Positions 9,111-16,907 of a stretch of 64,000 nt of DNA are shown here, one piece after another. Location: positions 2,673,501-2,737,500 of the forward strand of contig NZ_CP060139.1 of NCBI RefSeq assembly GCF_014524565.1. The letters are read 5' to 3'. Position numbers and translations under genes: made by a program. The notes under the pieces are model-generated. The model saw nothing but the letters and a program-made list of their open reading frames with translations, did no database searches and had not been told where the DNA came from. Numbering within the stretch: position 1 is the stretch's first letter; the number at the start of each line of letters is the position of its first letter. The DNA is from Croceimicrobium hydrocarbonivorans. Its GTDB lineage: Bacteria > Bacteroidota > Bacteroidia > Flavobacteriales > Schleiferiaceae.

Positions 9111-9958
9111 TAACTGCTGGTTACCTGTCCGTCGATAAGTAAGGTGAAATCAGCATGACCGCCATTGGCACTATCTAATTCATTCACATTATCCTGCACT
9201 TGAGTGCTGATGGTCATGATCTTTAAGTCCTCTGCATACTGATTTAGATACCAGCTAATGCCTTCAAAATCTTTAGAGTGGTAATCACCATTGTAATGGA
9301 TGAAAATACCGTCTTCCGGCAGATTTAAAACAATGAAATGTGCCATGGTAGCATCTTTAATAGCTTGGGCTTTAGGGAGGTTTTCACCACCGTGGCCGCC
9401 CATCATTTCGAGCATGGCTTTGTAGCCAGGAAGCTCGCCATCATAGTCGATGGGCAAGGGAGCGATCCAGTTTTTCACGCTGTCTGACAGGGTATCCAAA
9501 CTTTCCAAACCTTGCTTAAATACCTGGCGGGCATAAGGACGAGGGATATTAGTGGCGATGAAAGGCAGCTGATGACCTTTCGCGAAATCAACTAAACCTT
9601 TGTAATCCGTTTTGTAATTGTTCCAAAGACGCGCTAGGCTGTCGAGTCCCTTGCTATCAATGCTATCTTGGAGATAGAGATTTAAAGGTTCTTGGTTATC
9701 GGCTTCAAACATCTCAGCACCTAAAACCATATTGGAATCTTGCTGATGCAAACTTTGGGTAATCTCAAATTGCAGCCAGTGACAGATAGGATTGTTGTGT
9801 AATTCACCGAAGAGGACAACATCGGCTTCAGCCAGAGAAGCGGTCATTTCTGCGAAACTTACTTTTTCGCCATCTGCATTGTAGAGTTGATAAGCTTGTA
9901 AATTTTGAGCTTGTAAGCTGAAGTTTAGAAGAAGGAAAGTCAGGACTAAAATCCTCAT
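9107..9958 (-). CDS. ChaN family (DUF399) haem-binding-like protein
   Basis: The protein has a signal peptide (MRILVLTFLLLNFSLQAQ). The mature region carries the ChaN hallmarks FGELHNNPICHWLQ near the N-terminus and IHYNGDYHSKDFEGISWYL near the C-terminus. Family members bind haem as dimers and are linked to iron uptake. I chose the ATG at 9956-9958 rather than a TTG 9 bases upstream because it makes an ATGA overlap with the stop of the preceding amidase gene. Confidence 0.85.
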   Translation of the reverse strand: MRILVLTFLLLNFSLQAQNLQAYQLYNADGEKVSFAEMTASLAEADVVLFGELHNNPICHWLQFEITQSLHQQDSNMVLGAEMFEADNQEPLNLYLQDSIDSKGLDSLARLWNNYKTDYKGLVDFAKGHQLPFIATNIPRPYARQVFKQGLESLDTLSDSVKNWIAPLPIDYDGELPGYKAMLEMMGGHGGENLPKAQAIKDATMAHFIVLNLPEDGIFIHYNGDYHSKDFEGISWYLNQYAEDLKIMTISTQVQDNVNELDSANGGHADFTLLIDGQVTSSY

Positions 9959-11226
9959 TGTATCCAAAATTTAAAGGTTTGGCGATGGCCCTCATGCTGA
10001 AGGCTTAAAAAGTAAATACCGGCGGCAAGATCGGAAACATCGAGGCTGTTTTCACTAATGCTATTCGTCAATATGGTGCGACCGGAAAGGTCTCTGATTT
10101 CGGGCTTAGTCCAAAGTCCATTTCCTTCCCAATGTAGAATCTCAGTTGCTGGATTAGGGAATAGCTTTAAGCTCTGATCGAAGGTGTAATCCTCTTGACT
10201 CAACATGCAAGCATTTTGACTTAAAGCCAAGGCCAAGGAATCGAGTTTATCGTAAAGAACTTGTCCCGGACAAAGAGTTCCTTTGGGGCAGCCTACCGAG
10301 GCGCTGTTCCCATCGCGATGTCCGGAAATATGGCGGAGCATTAATTGCGAACTGGTATGCAGGCTGCTGTCTGCTAGGTTAATAGAATTTTGGCAGCCTT
10401 CGTATAGCAGTATTTCGGCCAAAGACTGCAGTGCGGCAGACTGAACCGGATTAGTACGGTAATCACCTATAACACAAAAGCCCAGGGTGCCAGAATTCAT
10501 GCAGCTGAAATGAGCTCCAGAATGACCGCTTCCACGGCCTTCGTAAACCACTCCGTTAGGGTCTATCAGCCAATTGTAGCCGATATCGCTCCAGCCATTG
10601 GTATTCACATGCAAATCCCAATAATAGGCGACCACATATTGATAGTCTGTAGCGTTAGTGAAGCCAGCAGAATGATGCACTATTAAGTGTGTAGGTGTAG
10701 TATTATCGTAAGTGGGGGGAGGGCAAGTGCCATCGGGACACCAGCAAGTTCGATCGCATACCGGAGGACGAGGACAAGAGCAGCTTTCGGGGTCTGAAAT
10801 TGAGCTAAAATCTAATTGAAGAGCTTGACTATTTTCTTTGGGTGCCGTGAAAAATCGCATCACCAGATCCGATTGAGGTAGGTCCGAACTGTGAATTTCC
10901 CAGGCCAGGATTTGCTCTTCGAAAGGGTTTAGAACAAAAGTTTGTCGGTCCTTAATGTCTTCTTCATTATGCTGATCATCCATTGCCTGCCATTCTTGCC
11001 AGCCATCTTTGGTTTTAAATCGGATGTCGAGCTCAAAAGGATTTTTTGCGAAGCTGTAGGCCGATATGCCTAGGAAAGCATAATTGCCATTGGTCCATTC
11101 GCTATCGGAATAGAATACTTCGTGGGCCACTTCATGGAAATTAGAGGGCTTTAATTTTAAGGTGTGACTTTCTTGGGCCAATAATCCCCATAGGGGAAGG
11201 AAGAGCAATAGCAGGGTTTTCTTCAT
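9955..11226 (-). CDS. Secreted N-acetylmuramoyl-L-alanine amidase/PGRP with T9SS sorting tail
   Basis: The start is placed at the ATG 11224-11226, where a signal peptide begins (MKKTLLLLFLPLWGLLAQ); the longer frame upstream lacks one. The centre has a peptidoglycan-recognition/amidase_2 domain with zinc-ligand patterns LIVHHSAG and HSGAHFSCMNSGTLGFCVIGDY, and HISGHRDGNSASVGCPG-like residues further on. A Cys/Pro-rich linker precedes this domain. The last 75 residues or so are a type A T9SS sorting domain (LSGRTIL, AAGIYFLSL). The enzyme should cleave the bond between muramic acid and L-Ala and be exported by type IX secretion. Confidence 0.88.
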   Translation of the reverse strand: MKKTLLLLFLPLWGLLAQESHTLKLKPSNFHEVAHEVFYSDSEWTNGNYAFLGISAYSFAKNPFELDIRFKTKDGWQEWQAMDDQHNEEDIKDRQTFVLNPFEEQILAWEIHSSDLPQSDLVMRFFTAPKENSQALQLDFSSISDPESCSCPRPPVCDRTCWCPDGTCPPPTYDNTTPTHLIVHHSAGFTNATDYQYVVAYYWDLHVNTNGWSDIGYNWLIDPNGVVYEGRGSGHSGAHFSCMNSGTLGFCVIGDYRTNPVQSAALQSLAEILLYEGCQNSINLADSSLHTSSQLMLRHISGHRDGNSASVGCPKGTLCPGQVLYDKLDSLALALSQNACMLSQEDYTFDQSLKLFPNPATEILHWEGNGLWTKPEIRDLSGRTILTNSISENSLDVSDLAAGIYFLSLQHEGHRQTFKFWIQ

Positions 11227-11308
11227 GCCACGAAGGTACGCTAATGCAAAAAATAGAATCGCCCCGAATTTACATTCGAGGCGATTCCGATGAAACCCAC
11301 AATTTGCT

Positions 11309-11821
11309 CTAAATGAACAACAAATGTGTATTTTCTCCCTGGGCGCGGTTGTAGAAGTCTCCAACGGTAATTACATCAGAAATTTCGTCAACTAAATCTT
11401 CGCGTTCAAGGTGGAACATGTCCATCGCTAATTTGCAAGCCCAGAGTTTAGCTCCGGAGGCTTCCAGTATTTCGATGAATTCACCTACCGGAGGAATGTC
11501 CAATTTCTCCATTTCCTTTTTCATCATATTGGTGGCAAAGGATTCCATTCCTGGTAAACCTCCTAAAAGGGTAGGGATGTGCATGGCTGGGTTTCCTACG
11601 GTGGCCACATGCAGATGTTCCAGTTTTTTCTTCTGCACGGCTTCCAAGCCGAAGAAGGTGAAGAAAATTTCTGCTTCGATACCTTCCATACGGGCACCAT
11701 TGGCCAGGATGAAGCAGGCGTATACGTTGTCGATGGTCGCCTTAGAAAGGATGAGCATCATTTTTTTAACGCGGGCATCTTTGTTTACTTCCGCGGGATT
11801 ATCCATTGTCTTGGGGTCCAT
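11309..11821 (-). CDS. DsrE/DsrF/DrsH-like sulfur-relay protein
   Basis: A 170-residue soluble protein with the DsrE/F-type alpha/beta fold. It shows the basic MLILSKATIDNVYACFILANGA strand-helix and a conserved late cysteine in SGAKLWACKLAMDMF, the position of the persulfide-carrying Cys in DsrE-like proteins. It is third in an operon after an SQR-like flavoprotein and a DsrC/TusE-like carrier, which supports a role in moving sulfane sulfur. This family is sometimes labelled peroxiredoxin-like in annotation; that is not a catalytic claim. Confidence 0.85.
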   Translation of the reverse strand: MDPKTMDNPAEVNKDARVKKMMLILSKATIDNVYACFILANGARMEGIEAEIFFTFFGLEAVQKKKLEHLHVATVGNPAMHIPTLLGGLPGMESFATNMMKKEMEKLDIPPVGEFIEILEASGAKLWACKLAMDMFHLEREDLVDEISDVITVGDFYNRAQGENTHLLFI

Positions 11822-11833
11822 GATCTTTCGTTT

Positions 11834-12142
11834 TTAGATGCAACTGGCGGGTTTAGGAATTCCGGCGATGCGGCTGGCTTTTTTAAGCGGTCCACCGGGG
11901 AACAAAGCATAAAATTGCTTGATGTCTACAACCCCGCTTTTTCCCACTTTACGAATGCTTAGTGGTACTTCATTGCGATATTGTTCTTGTAAGTATTCCA
12001 ATACGGGCCAATGTCCGTCGGTGAGTTCTATGCCCTCTTCTTGGGCAATCTGGGCGGCTACCTCTTTATTCCATTGATTTAAATCGGTGAGGTATCCTTC
12101 GTTGTTGAGGTCAATGATTTGACCGGCAATTGTGGTTTCCAT
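11834..12142 (-). CDS. DsrC/TusE-like sulfur carrier
   Basis: A 102-residue protein matching the DsrC/TusE family, with DGHWPVLEYLQEQY in the middle and GPLKKASRIAGIPKPASCI at the end. The penultimate Cys (CysA, the sulfur-carrying residue) is present. The second cysteine of dissimilatory DsrC, about 11 residues upstream, is replaced by Ser, so this is a TusE-like single-Cys form. It should accept persulfide sulfur on its flexible tail. It lies 12 bases from both operon neighbours. Confidence 0.88.
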   Translation of the reverse strand: METTIAGQIIDLNNEGYLTDLNQWNKEVAAQIAQEEGIELTDGHWPVLEYLQEQYRNEVPLSIRKVGKSGVVDIKQFYALFPGGPLKKASRIAGIPKPASCI

Positions 12143-12153
12143 GGCATTTGTTT

Positions 12154-13398
12154 TTAAACGTTTGCTTCTTCAAAGTTTTTACCGGCTTCGTTCATTTTAG
12201 AGCTAACAAAGGGGATATGCTTGCCGGTAATGAGCATATTCCAGTAAATCCATTTAAAGGCCATCTTGCCCATGTGGTTCATGCGGCTCTCCTTAAGGAG
12301 ATTTAAAGGACCTACGCCAGGAATGGGGAAGGTGCCGCTTACGGGCTGATGGGTATAATTAAAGTCAATTAAAAGGGCTTTACCATGACCGGTTTCAACA
12401 AAGCAGTTGGCATGGCCATCGAATTCATCGAGCAATTCCTTGCCATTGATAAAGCGCATTACATTTTCGAGTAGGATTTCTCCCTCGAAGTGAGCTACAG
12501 AACCAGCTTTAGAGGCGGGTAAATTGGTGGCATCACCTATCACAAAGATGTTTTCCTTAGCCTTGCTTTGCAGGGTGCCCTTGTGAGTAGGGATAAAGTT
12601 GAGCTCATCGCCCAGGCCACTGCGTTCTACATAATCCGCACCTTTATTGGTAGGGATGGTAACCAGCAGATCATAGCTTACTTCTCTGCCTTCGTAGTCG
12701 GTAATAACCTTTCTTTCACCATCCAGGCTCATGATATTGAAGTTGGGCACCACCTCGATACCTTTTTCTTCCAGTAGGTGACCAAGGTGGGCACTGGCTA
12801 CGGGTTTGGTAAAGGCACCATCCATTGGGGTTACAAAGGAGATTTTCACTTTGTCGCGAATGCCTCTTTGTTCGAAATAGGCATCAGCTAAGAAGGTGAA
12901 TTCCAGAGGAGCAACCGGACACTTAATCGGCATTTCAGAAATGTGAACGGCTAAATGTCCACCTTCCCAACTTTCCAGTTTTTCATGGAGTTTCACAGCA
13001 CCATCCAGGGTGTAAAAGTCGAATACAGACTTATGCCAGTGATCGCCTAGCATTCCGTCAATTTCTTCTGGAGCAATGTCGGTACCGGTGGCAATGATTA
13101 AAACATCATAGTCTAAAACGCGGCTGTCTTCGAGGTAAACCCGATTATGATCGGCATCTACTTTTAAGATACTTTGTTGGATGTATTCAGCACGTTCGGG
13201 AATAAACTGCTGTATGGGTTTGATGATATCTTCTTCTTTATAAGTTCCAAAGGGAATAAAAAGATATCCGGGTTGGTAGTGGTGAATCTTGCGTTGGTCT
13301 ACAATGCGGATTCTCCAGTCGTCTGGAAGGCGTTTGGCCAGATGATTACTCATCATGGTTCCGGCAGTTCCTGCGCCTAAAATCACTAAATCTTTCAT
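12154..13398 (-). CDS. Sulfide:quinone oxidoreductase-like FAD/NAD(P)-binding protein
   Basis: This 414-residue two-dinucleotide-binding-domain flavoprotein has the N-terminal Rossmann motif VILGAGTAGTMMSNHLAKRL and a second FAD motif ENIFVIGDATNLPASKAG. The cysteine in MPIKCPVAPLEF sits where SQR enzymes carry a redox-active Cys, and a second Cys lies in HANCFVETGHG. SQRs oxidise sulfide to polysulfide and pass electrons to quinone at the membrane. The downstream DsrC-like and DsrE-like genes fit sulfide oxidation followed by sulfur relay. The exact SQR type cannot be fixed by eye. Confidence 0.85.
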   Translation of the reverse strand: MKDLVILGAGTAGTMMSNHLAKRLPDDWRIRIVDQRKIHHYQPGYLFIPFGTYKEEDIIKPIQQFIPERAEYIQQSILKVDADHNRVYLEDSRVLDYDVLIIATGTDIAPEEIDGMLGDHWHKSVFDFYTLDGAVKLHEKLESWEGGHLAVHISEMPIKCPVAPLEFTFLADAYFEQRGIRDKVKISFVTPMDGAFTKPVASAHLGHLLEEKGIEVVPNFNIMSLDGERKVITDYEGREVSYDLLVTIPTNKGADYVERSGLGDELNFIPTHKGTLQSKAKENIFVIGDATNLPASKAGSVAHFEGEILLENVMRFINGKELLDEFDGHANCFVETGHGKALLIDFNYTHQPVSGTFPIPGVGPLNLLKESRMNHMGKMAFKWIYWNMLITGKHIPFVSSKMNEAGKNFEEANV

Positions 13399-13606
13399 GG
13401 CTTATGGGTTTCATTTACCTTAGTAAAGGTCCCCTGAACCAAGAGGAAAAAGTATGATAAAAGTTAGCTTTAGGCCTTTGGTGACTTTAGTAACATTAGC
13501 GCTTTAACTTGTTTATTATTGCGGAAAAGGATTCAATAACAGAGCTTTAGCAAGAAATTGTGGTTCTCCTAATTGTTGGAGAATTATCTTAGGCAAAACT
13601 CTATTT

Positions 13607-14449
13607 ATGCGAAGAACACTACTCCTATTTCTAGGGCTTATTTCGAGCTCTATACTAGCTCAAAATGTAATAAGCCCCCGAGTTTATAATGCGGTGCAAG
13701 TAGACGGTCATTTAAGTGCCGGCGAATGGGATCTGCAAGATTATGTGGGTATTGATATTACGCCCAATGTTTATTCAAAAGCCTATTATCAATATGATGA
13801 TCAGTATTTATATTTCGCTTTTACAGATCATTTAGGACCGCAATTTCGCTTCCCGGAAGTGCTTTTAGATTTGAATTTGGATCGAGATACGGCTTTTGCG
13901 GCAGATGATTGGTGGTTCCATGTATCGGCCACTGATTGCGAAAATCAAGGGGCTTATGGGGTCTATGATTCTTGCCAGGAGGTTCGTCCCAATTGGATTG
14001 GAATACCTAATGCCAATGCAGCTTTTTATCCAGATACTTTTGAAATGGCGATTCCTTGGTCTATGTTAAATTTTTATCCTCAAGCAGGAGATAGTATTGG
14101 AATTGCCTTCGTGAATACCAATACCACATTTGAATGGTTTCATTGGCCTTTAATGGCAGATCATTATCGGCCTGATACCTGGGGTACCATGATTTTTACC
14201 AGCAGCTTGGCTCGTGAAGAATTAAGTACTCAGTCCTGGCAAGTTTATCCTCAGCCCGCTAAGGATCAAGTGCAAATTGAGAACTGGCTGCCAGAAATGG
14301 GTGATTTAGAATTGTTGGATCTGCATGGAAGACTGCTCAAGGTTTTTAGGCAAGCAGAGGGAAGTACCTTGCATTTGGATTTAAGTCCGGGCATGTATTT
14401 GCTCCGCTCTACAGAAAGTTCCCAATCGCAGTATTTAATTATTCACTAA
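13607..14449 (+). CDS. Secreted DOMON/CBM9-like protein with T9SS sorting tail
   Basis: A 280-residue exported protein with signal peptide MRRTLLLFLGLISSSILAQ. Residues about 25-195 look like a CBM9/DOMON-type beta-sandwich (VDGHLSAGEWDLQDY, AYYQYDDQYLYFAF, FEMAIPWSMLNF). The last 70 residues are a T9SS type A sorting domain (QVYPQPAKDQV, LDLSPGMYLLRS). The ligand is unknown; CBM9-like domains bind carbohydrate or cofactors. It ends convergently, overlapping the next reverse gene by 11 bases. Confidence 0.75.
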   Translation: MRRTLLLFLGLISSSILAQNVISPRVYNAVQVDGHLSAGEWDLQDYVGIDITPNVYSKAYYQYDDQYLYFAFTDHLGPQFRFPEVLLDLNLDRDTAFAADDWWFHVSATDCENQGAYGVYDSCQEVRPNWIGIPNANAAFYPDTFEMAIPWSMLNFYPQAGDSIGIAFVNTNTTFEWFHWPLMADHYRPDTWGTMIFTSSLAREELSTQSWQVYPQPAKDQVQIENWLPEMGDLELLDLHGRLLKVFRQAEGSTLHLDLSPGMYLLRSTESSQSQYLIIH

Positions 14450-15014
14450 GCAATCTTTCTCGAATCTTCAGTCCAACCATAAGGCTGAAGATCAGCGCTA
14501 GGCCAACGAAAAACCAAGAGTTTAGAATAGCAGAACTTTGATCGCTTTCGAACTTAAAGCTCGGATTCTGACGATTGGTTCTAAAGCTTAGATCCCATTG
14601 TGGTATATAGTGCTGGTTCTCTTGATCTTCATAGAGTTCCAGCATACAGTGATTTTCTAAACGAGCCAATTTTCCCTTTTCGAAGAAGAGTTCAAAATGC
14701 CCCGAATGTTGATGCCCTTCCGCCGGAAGGCTGTTCCATTTTAAGAAGGTTAATTCTTTATTGGCTGGGTCAAAAGCCTTGATGCTATTTCGTAGATAGA
14801 GTTCAAAGGCTTGAGCAATTAACAAGCTGTCTTTGCTCAGCATCGCTTCGGGAAAAGCCTGACTCACTGCTTTTCTGAAAGTCCAGGGTACCTCCGCTTC
14901 AATGCGAATAGCGGTGCTTTCAAAATAAATTGTGAAAAAGGCCCGGTCCGCATCATGCGCCCGGGCCCTGGGGATTCCCAATAGAACTAGTGCTATTACA
15001 AGGAGGGCTTTCAT
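14439..15014 (-). CDS. Exported hypothetical protein with C-terminal membrane anchor
   Basis: A 191-residue protein with a signal peptide ending at ARAHDADRA and a C-terminal hydrophobic segment (SWFFVGLALIFSLMVGLKI) followed by a basic end, so it is probably periplasmic and inner-membrane anchored. Its mixed beta-strand body resembles the small DUF6702-like proteins of Bacteroidota, but I cannot confirm the family. The stop of the upstream YHYH gene is directly adjacent, which suggests an operon. Confidence 0.7.
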   Translation of the reverse strand: MKALLVIALVLLGIPRARAHDADRAFFTIYFESTAIRIEAEVPWTFRKAVSQAFPEAMLSKDSLLIAQAFELYLRNSIKAFDPANKELTFLKWNSLPAEGHQHSGHFELFFEKGKLARLENHCMLELYEDQENQHYIPQWDLSFRTNRQNPSFKFESDQSSAILNSWFFVGLALIFSLMVGLKIRERLLSE

Positions 15015-15959
15015 CTAAAAACCAAAACTACTGGAAGGACTTCCTTTTAAATAGCGGGGGATAGCCGGGAATTCATCTGTTATTACATAGTAGTAAATGC
15101 CATCAGGATATTCGGGAGTAATGCCGTAGCGACCATTTGCCTCATCCAGGCTGCCTAGTCCATCTACATACTCATAATCATTGCTGTATACTCCGGTATA
15201 GGCTCCGCAGGGTGCTGATTCGCCATCACCGGGTCGTTGACCTGATTTTAAACGATAGCTGGATTGCATGGCCACCACTGCTGAAGTGCTGTCATTTGCA
15301 TCGCTGTAGGCATATTTATAGTAAACCGGAAAGCCATCGGCTGCAAAGCCAATTTGTTTCATTTCAGAAGTGCTAAGGTTTAAGTCATCCAAGTAGAGCT
15401 GAGGCTTGCCATGGTAATGATATTGCCCACTAGGTTGAACATGGGCATTATTACAGTCGAGGCCAATAGAAACGTTCAAGGCTTCGAGGTTCCATTCCCA
15501 ATTCACATCAGGGCTCATTATTCCTTCATGGGGCCAGGGTTCAGCTGCAACGGGGTCCAGTTCTACACCATTGAAGAGAATTCCGAAACGATATTGCGGG
15601 CCATTGGGTCCCAGGCAAGCCACCATAGATCCACTTAGCTGTGGGTTTTGGGTAATGGTATAGGATTCACTTTGAGGTGATACGGCATTAGGATTTAAGG
15701 CACCGGGCACTCGACCAAATAGCCCAACCTTATGATCGGGGATGCTATTAGCGGATATTAGCCAGTTTCCATTGGAACTGCTAATGCTTATTTGACTGCT
15801 ATAGCTAAGGCTTTGATCGCAATCACCGCGACTATCATCAAATTCGATATCAGAGGTGCAATTGGAGGTATTGCTTGCTGTGGTGTCATCATCTTCAGAG
15901 CAGGCTGATAGAAGAAGTGATAAACTAAGAAGGGTGCTAAGTACTTTGATTTGGTTCAT
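15015..15959 (-). CDS. YHYH-domain lipoprotein
   Basis: The protein starts at the ATG 15957-15959 and has a lipobox (LLSLSLLLSACSEDDD). It contains the defining QYHYHGKPQLYL motif and a second conserved stretch, GFAADGFPVYYKYAYSD, of the YHYH family found in secreted bacterial proteins of unknown function. The last quarter is rich in Tyr and Gly (YDGLGSL and GIYYYVITDEFPAIPR-like segments). It is probably surface or periplasmic and is co-transcribed with the following gene. Confidence 0.8.
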   Translation of the reverse strand: MNQIKVLSTLLSLSLLLSACSEDDDTTASNTSNCTSDIEFDDSRGDCDQSLSYSSQISISSSNGNWLISANSIPDHKVGLFGRVPGALNPNAVSPQSESYTITQNPQLSGSMVACLGPNGPQYRFGILFNGVELDPVAAEPWPHEGIMSPDVNWEWNLEALNVSIGLDCNNAHVQPSGQYHYHGKPQLYLDDLNLSTSEMKQIGFAADGFPVYYKYAYSDANDSTSAVVAMQSSYRLKSGQRPGDGESAPCGAYTGVYSNDYEYVDGLGSLDEANGRYGITPEYPDGIYYYVITDEFPAIPRYLKGSPSSSFGF

Positions 15960-16017
15960 CGTTTTGCATATATGCTCTATAGGACTATGCAAATGACCAG
16001 AGGTTTAATCGGAGGCT

Positions 16018-16053
16018 AAAAAAAATAGCCGCCTCGATAAAAAGAGACGGCTA
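16018..16053 (-). terminator. Rho-independent terminator of the zinc-ribbon-like membrane gene
   Basis: TAGCCGCCTC (16026-16035) and GAGACGGCTA (16044-16053) form a stem, with a T run on the minus strand at 16018-16025, just past the reverse gene ending at 16078. The stem is nearly identical to the one at 201-228. Confidence 0.7.
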
Positions 16054-16077
16054 CTAAATATTGGTAGTTCTGGTATA

Positions 16078-16725
16078 TCAGGCTTTCTCGAAAGTTCGGA
16101 AAGAGAATTTATAGCCTTCATAAGCGGCAATACCATAGAATAAAATATCAATGGGAGAAAAATCATCCATCATTACCTGAAATAGCAAACTGAAATCTAT
16201 GATGCTTAGGGTTTCAAAGAATGTGCTTTGCAGTTCATCAGAAGCAATGGCGATGATGCTAAAAATATTTCCAAGGAAAACCGACACCAAGGCAATAATG
16301 GCTCCGCTAATTCCGAAAATAGGATCAATACCTTTTCCTGCCTGGCGATTCATAAAGCCCACACCAAAACCAATAGCCAGGGCCATATAACCGATTTGGT
16401 ATCCAGTAGCCACAGTTAAGGTTGCCCATAGTATGGCACCAACTAAACCGGTTCCAAGTGCGGCGGCAATCCCCAAGCCCAGGTTTTGTTCCGAACGGTA
16501 TTTTTCCAGCTCTTCAGGGCTTAGGATTACAGTATCCGAACCATCCACTTCTGGGCTAGCATGGGATTGGTGCAAGGCTGCCTTTTCTGGGCTGTCTACG
16601 AAATCATCACAGGTGCCTTCAAATGCCGCTGGTGCGCCGGTTAAGCTACAGATGATACCTTGTTTCAGGTCCATTTTTTGATTTTCACATTGCTTGCAGA
16701 ACAGCAACCTTTCTTCTCGGGTCAT
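16078..16725 (-). CDS. Hypothetical membrane protein with N-terminal Cys-rich motif
   Basis: A 215-residue protein. The first 40 residues carry LLFCKQCENQK, IICSLTG and GTCDDF, a CxxC...C...C pattern like a small zinc-binding module. Three or four hydrophobic segments follow (residues about 83-150 and 165-205). No family is recognised beyond this layout. It is a single gene with its own terminator. Confidence 0.65.
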   Translation of the reverse strand: MTREERLLFCKQCENQKMDLKQGIICSLTGAPAAFEGTCDDFVDSPEKAALHQSHASPEVDGSDTVILSPEELEKYRSEQNLGLGIAAALGTGLVGAILWATLTVATGYQIGYMALAIGFGVGFMNRQAGKGIDPIFGISGAIIALVSVFLGNIFSIIAIASDELQSTFFETLSIIDFSLLFQVMMDDFSPIDILFYGIAAYEGYKFSFRTFEKA

Positions 16726-16907
16726 ATTGGTTTTATTTGATTGAGACCCTAAAGATGCAAGAATTTTGAAAATAATAAAGCATTGAAAGTCTGCGATTCC
16801 CAGAGTTTGTCCCCATTATTTTTCATCTTGGATATCGAAAATGTATTTGCATAGCTTTTCTTAAGCTATATCCTTTTGATACCGGTTTTAGAAAATGATT
16901 GTTGCTA

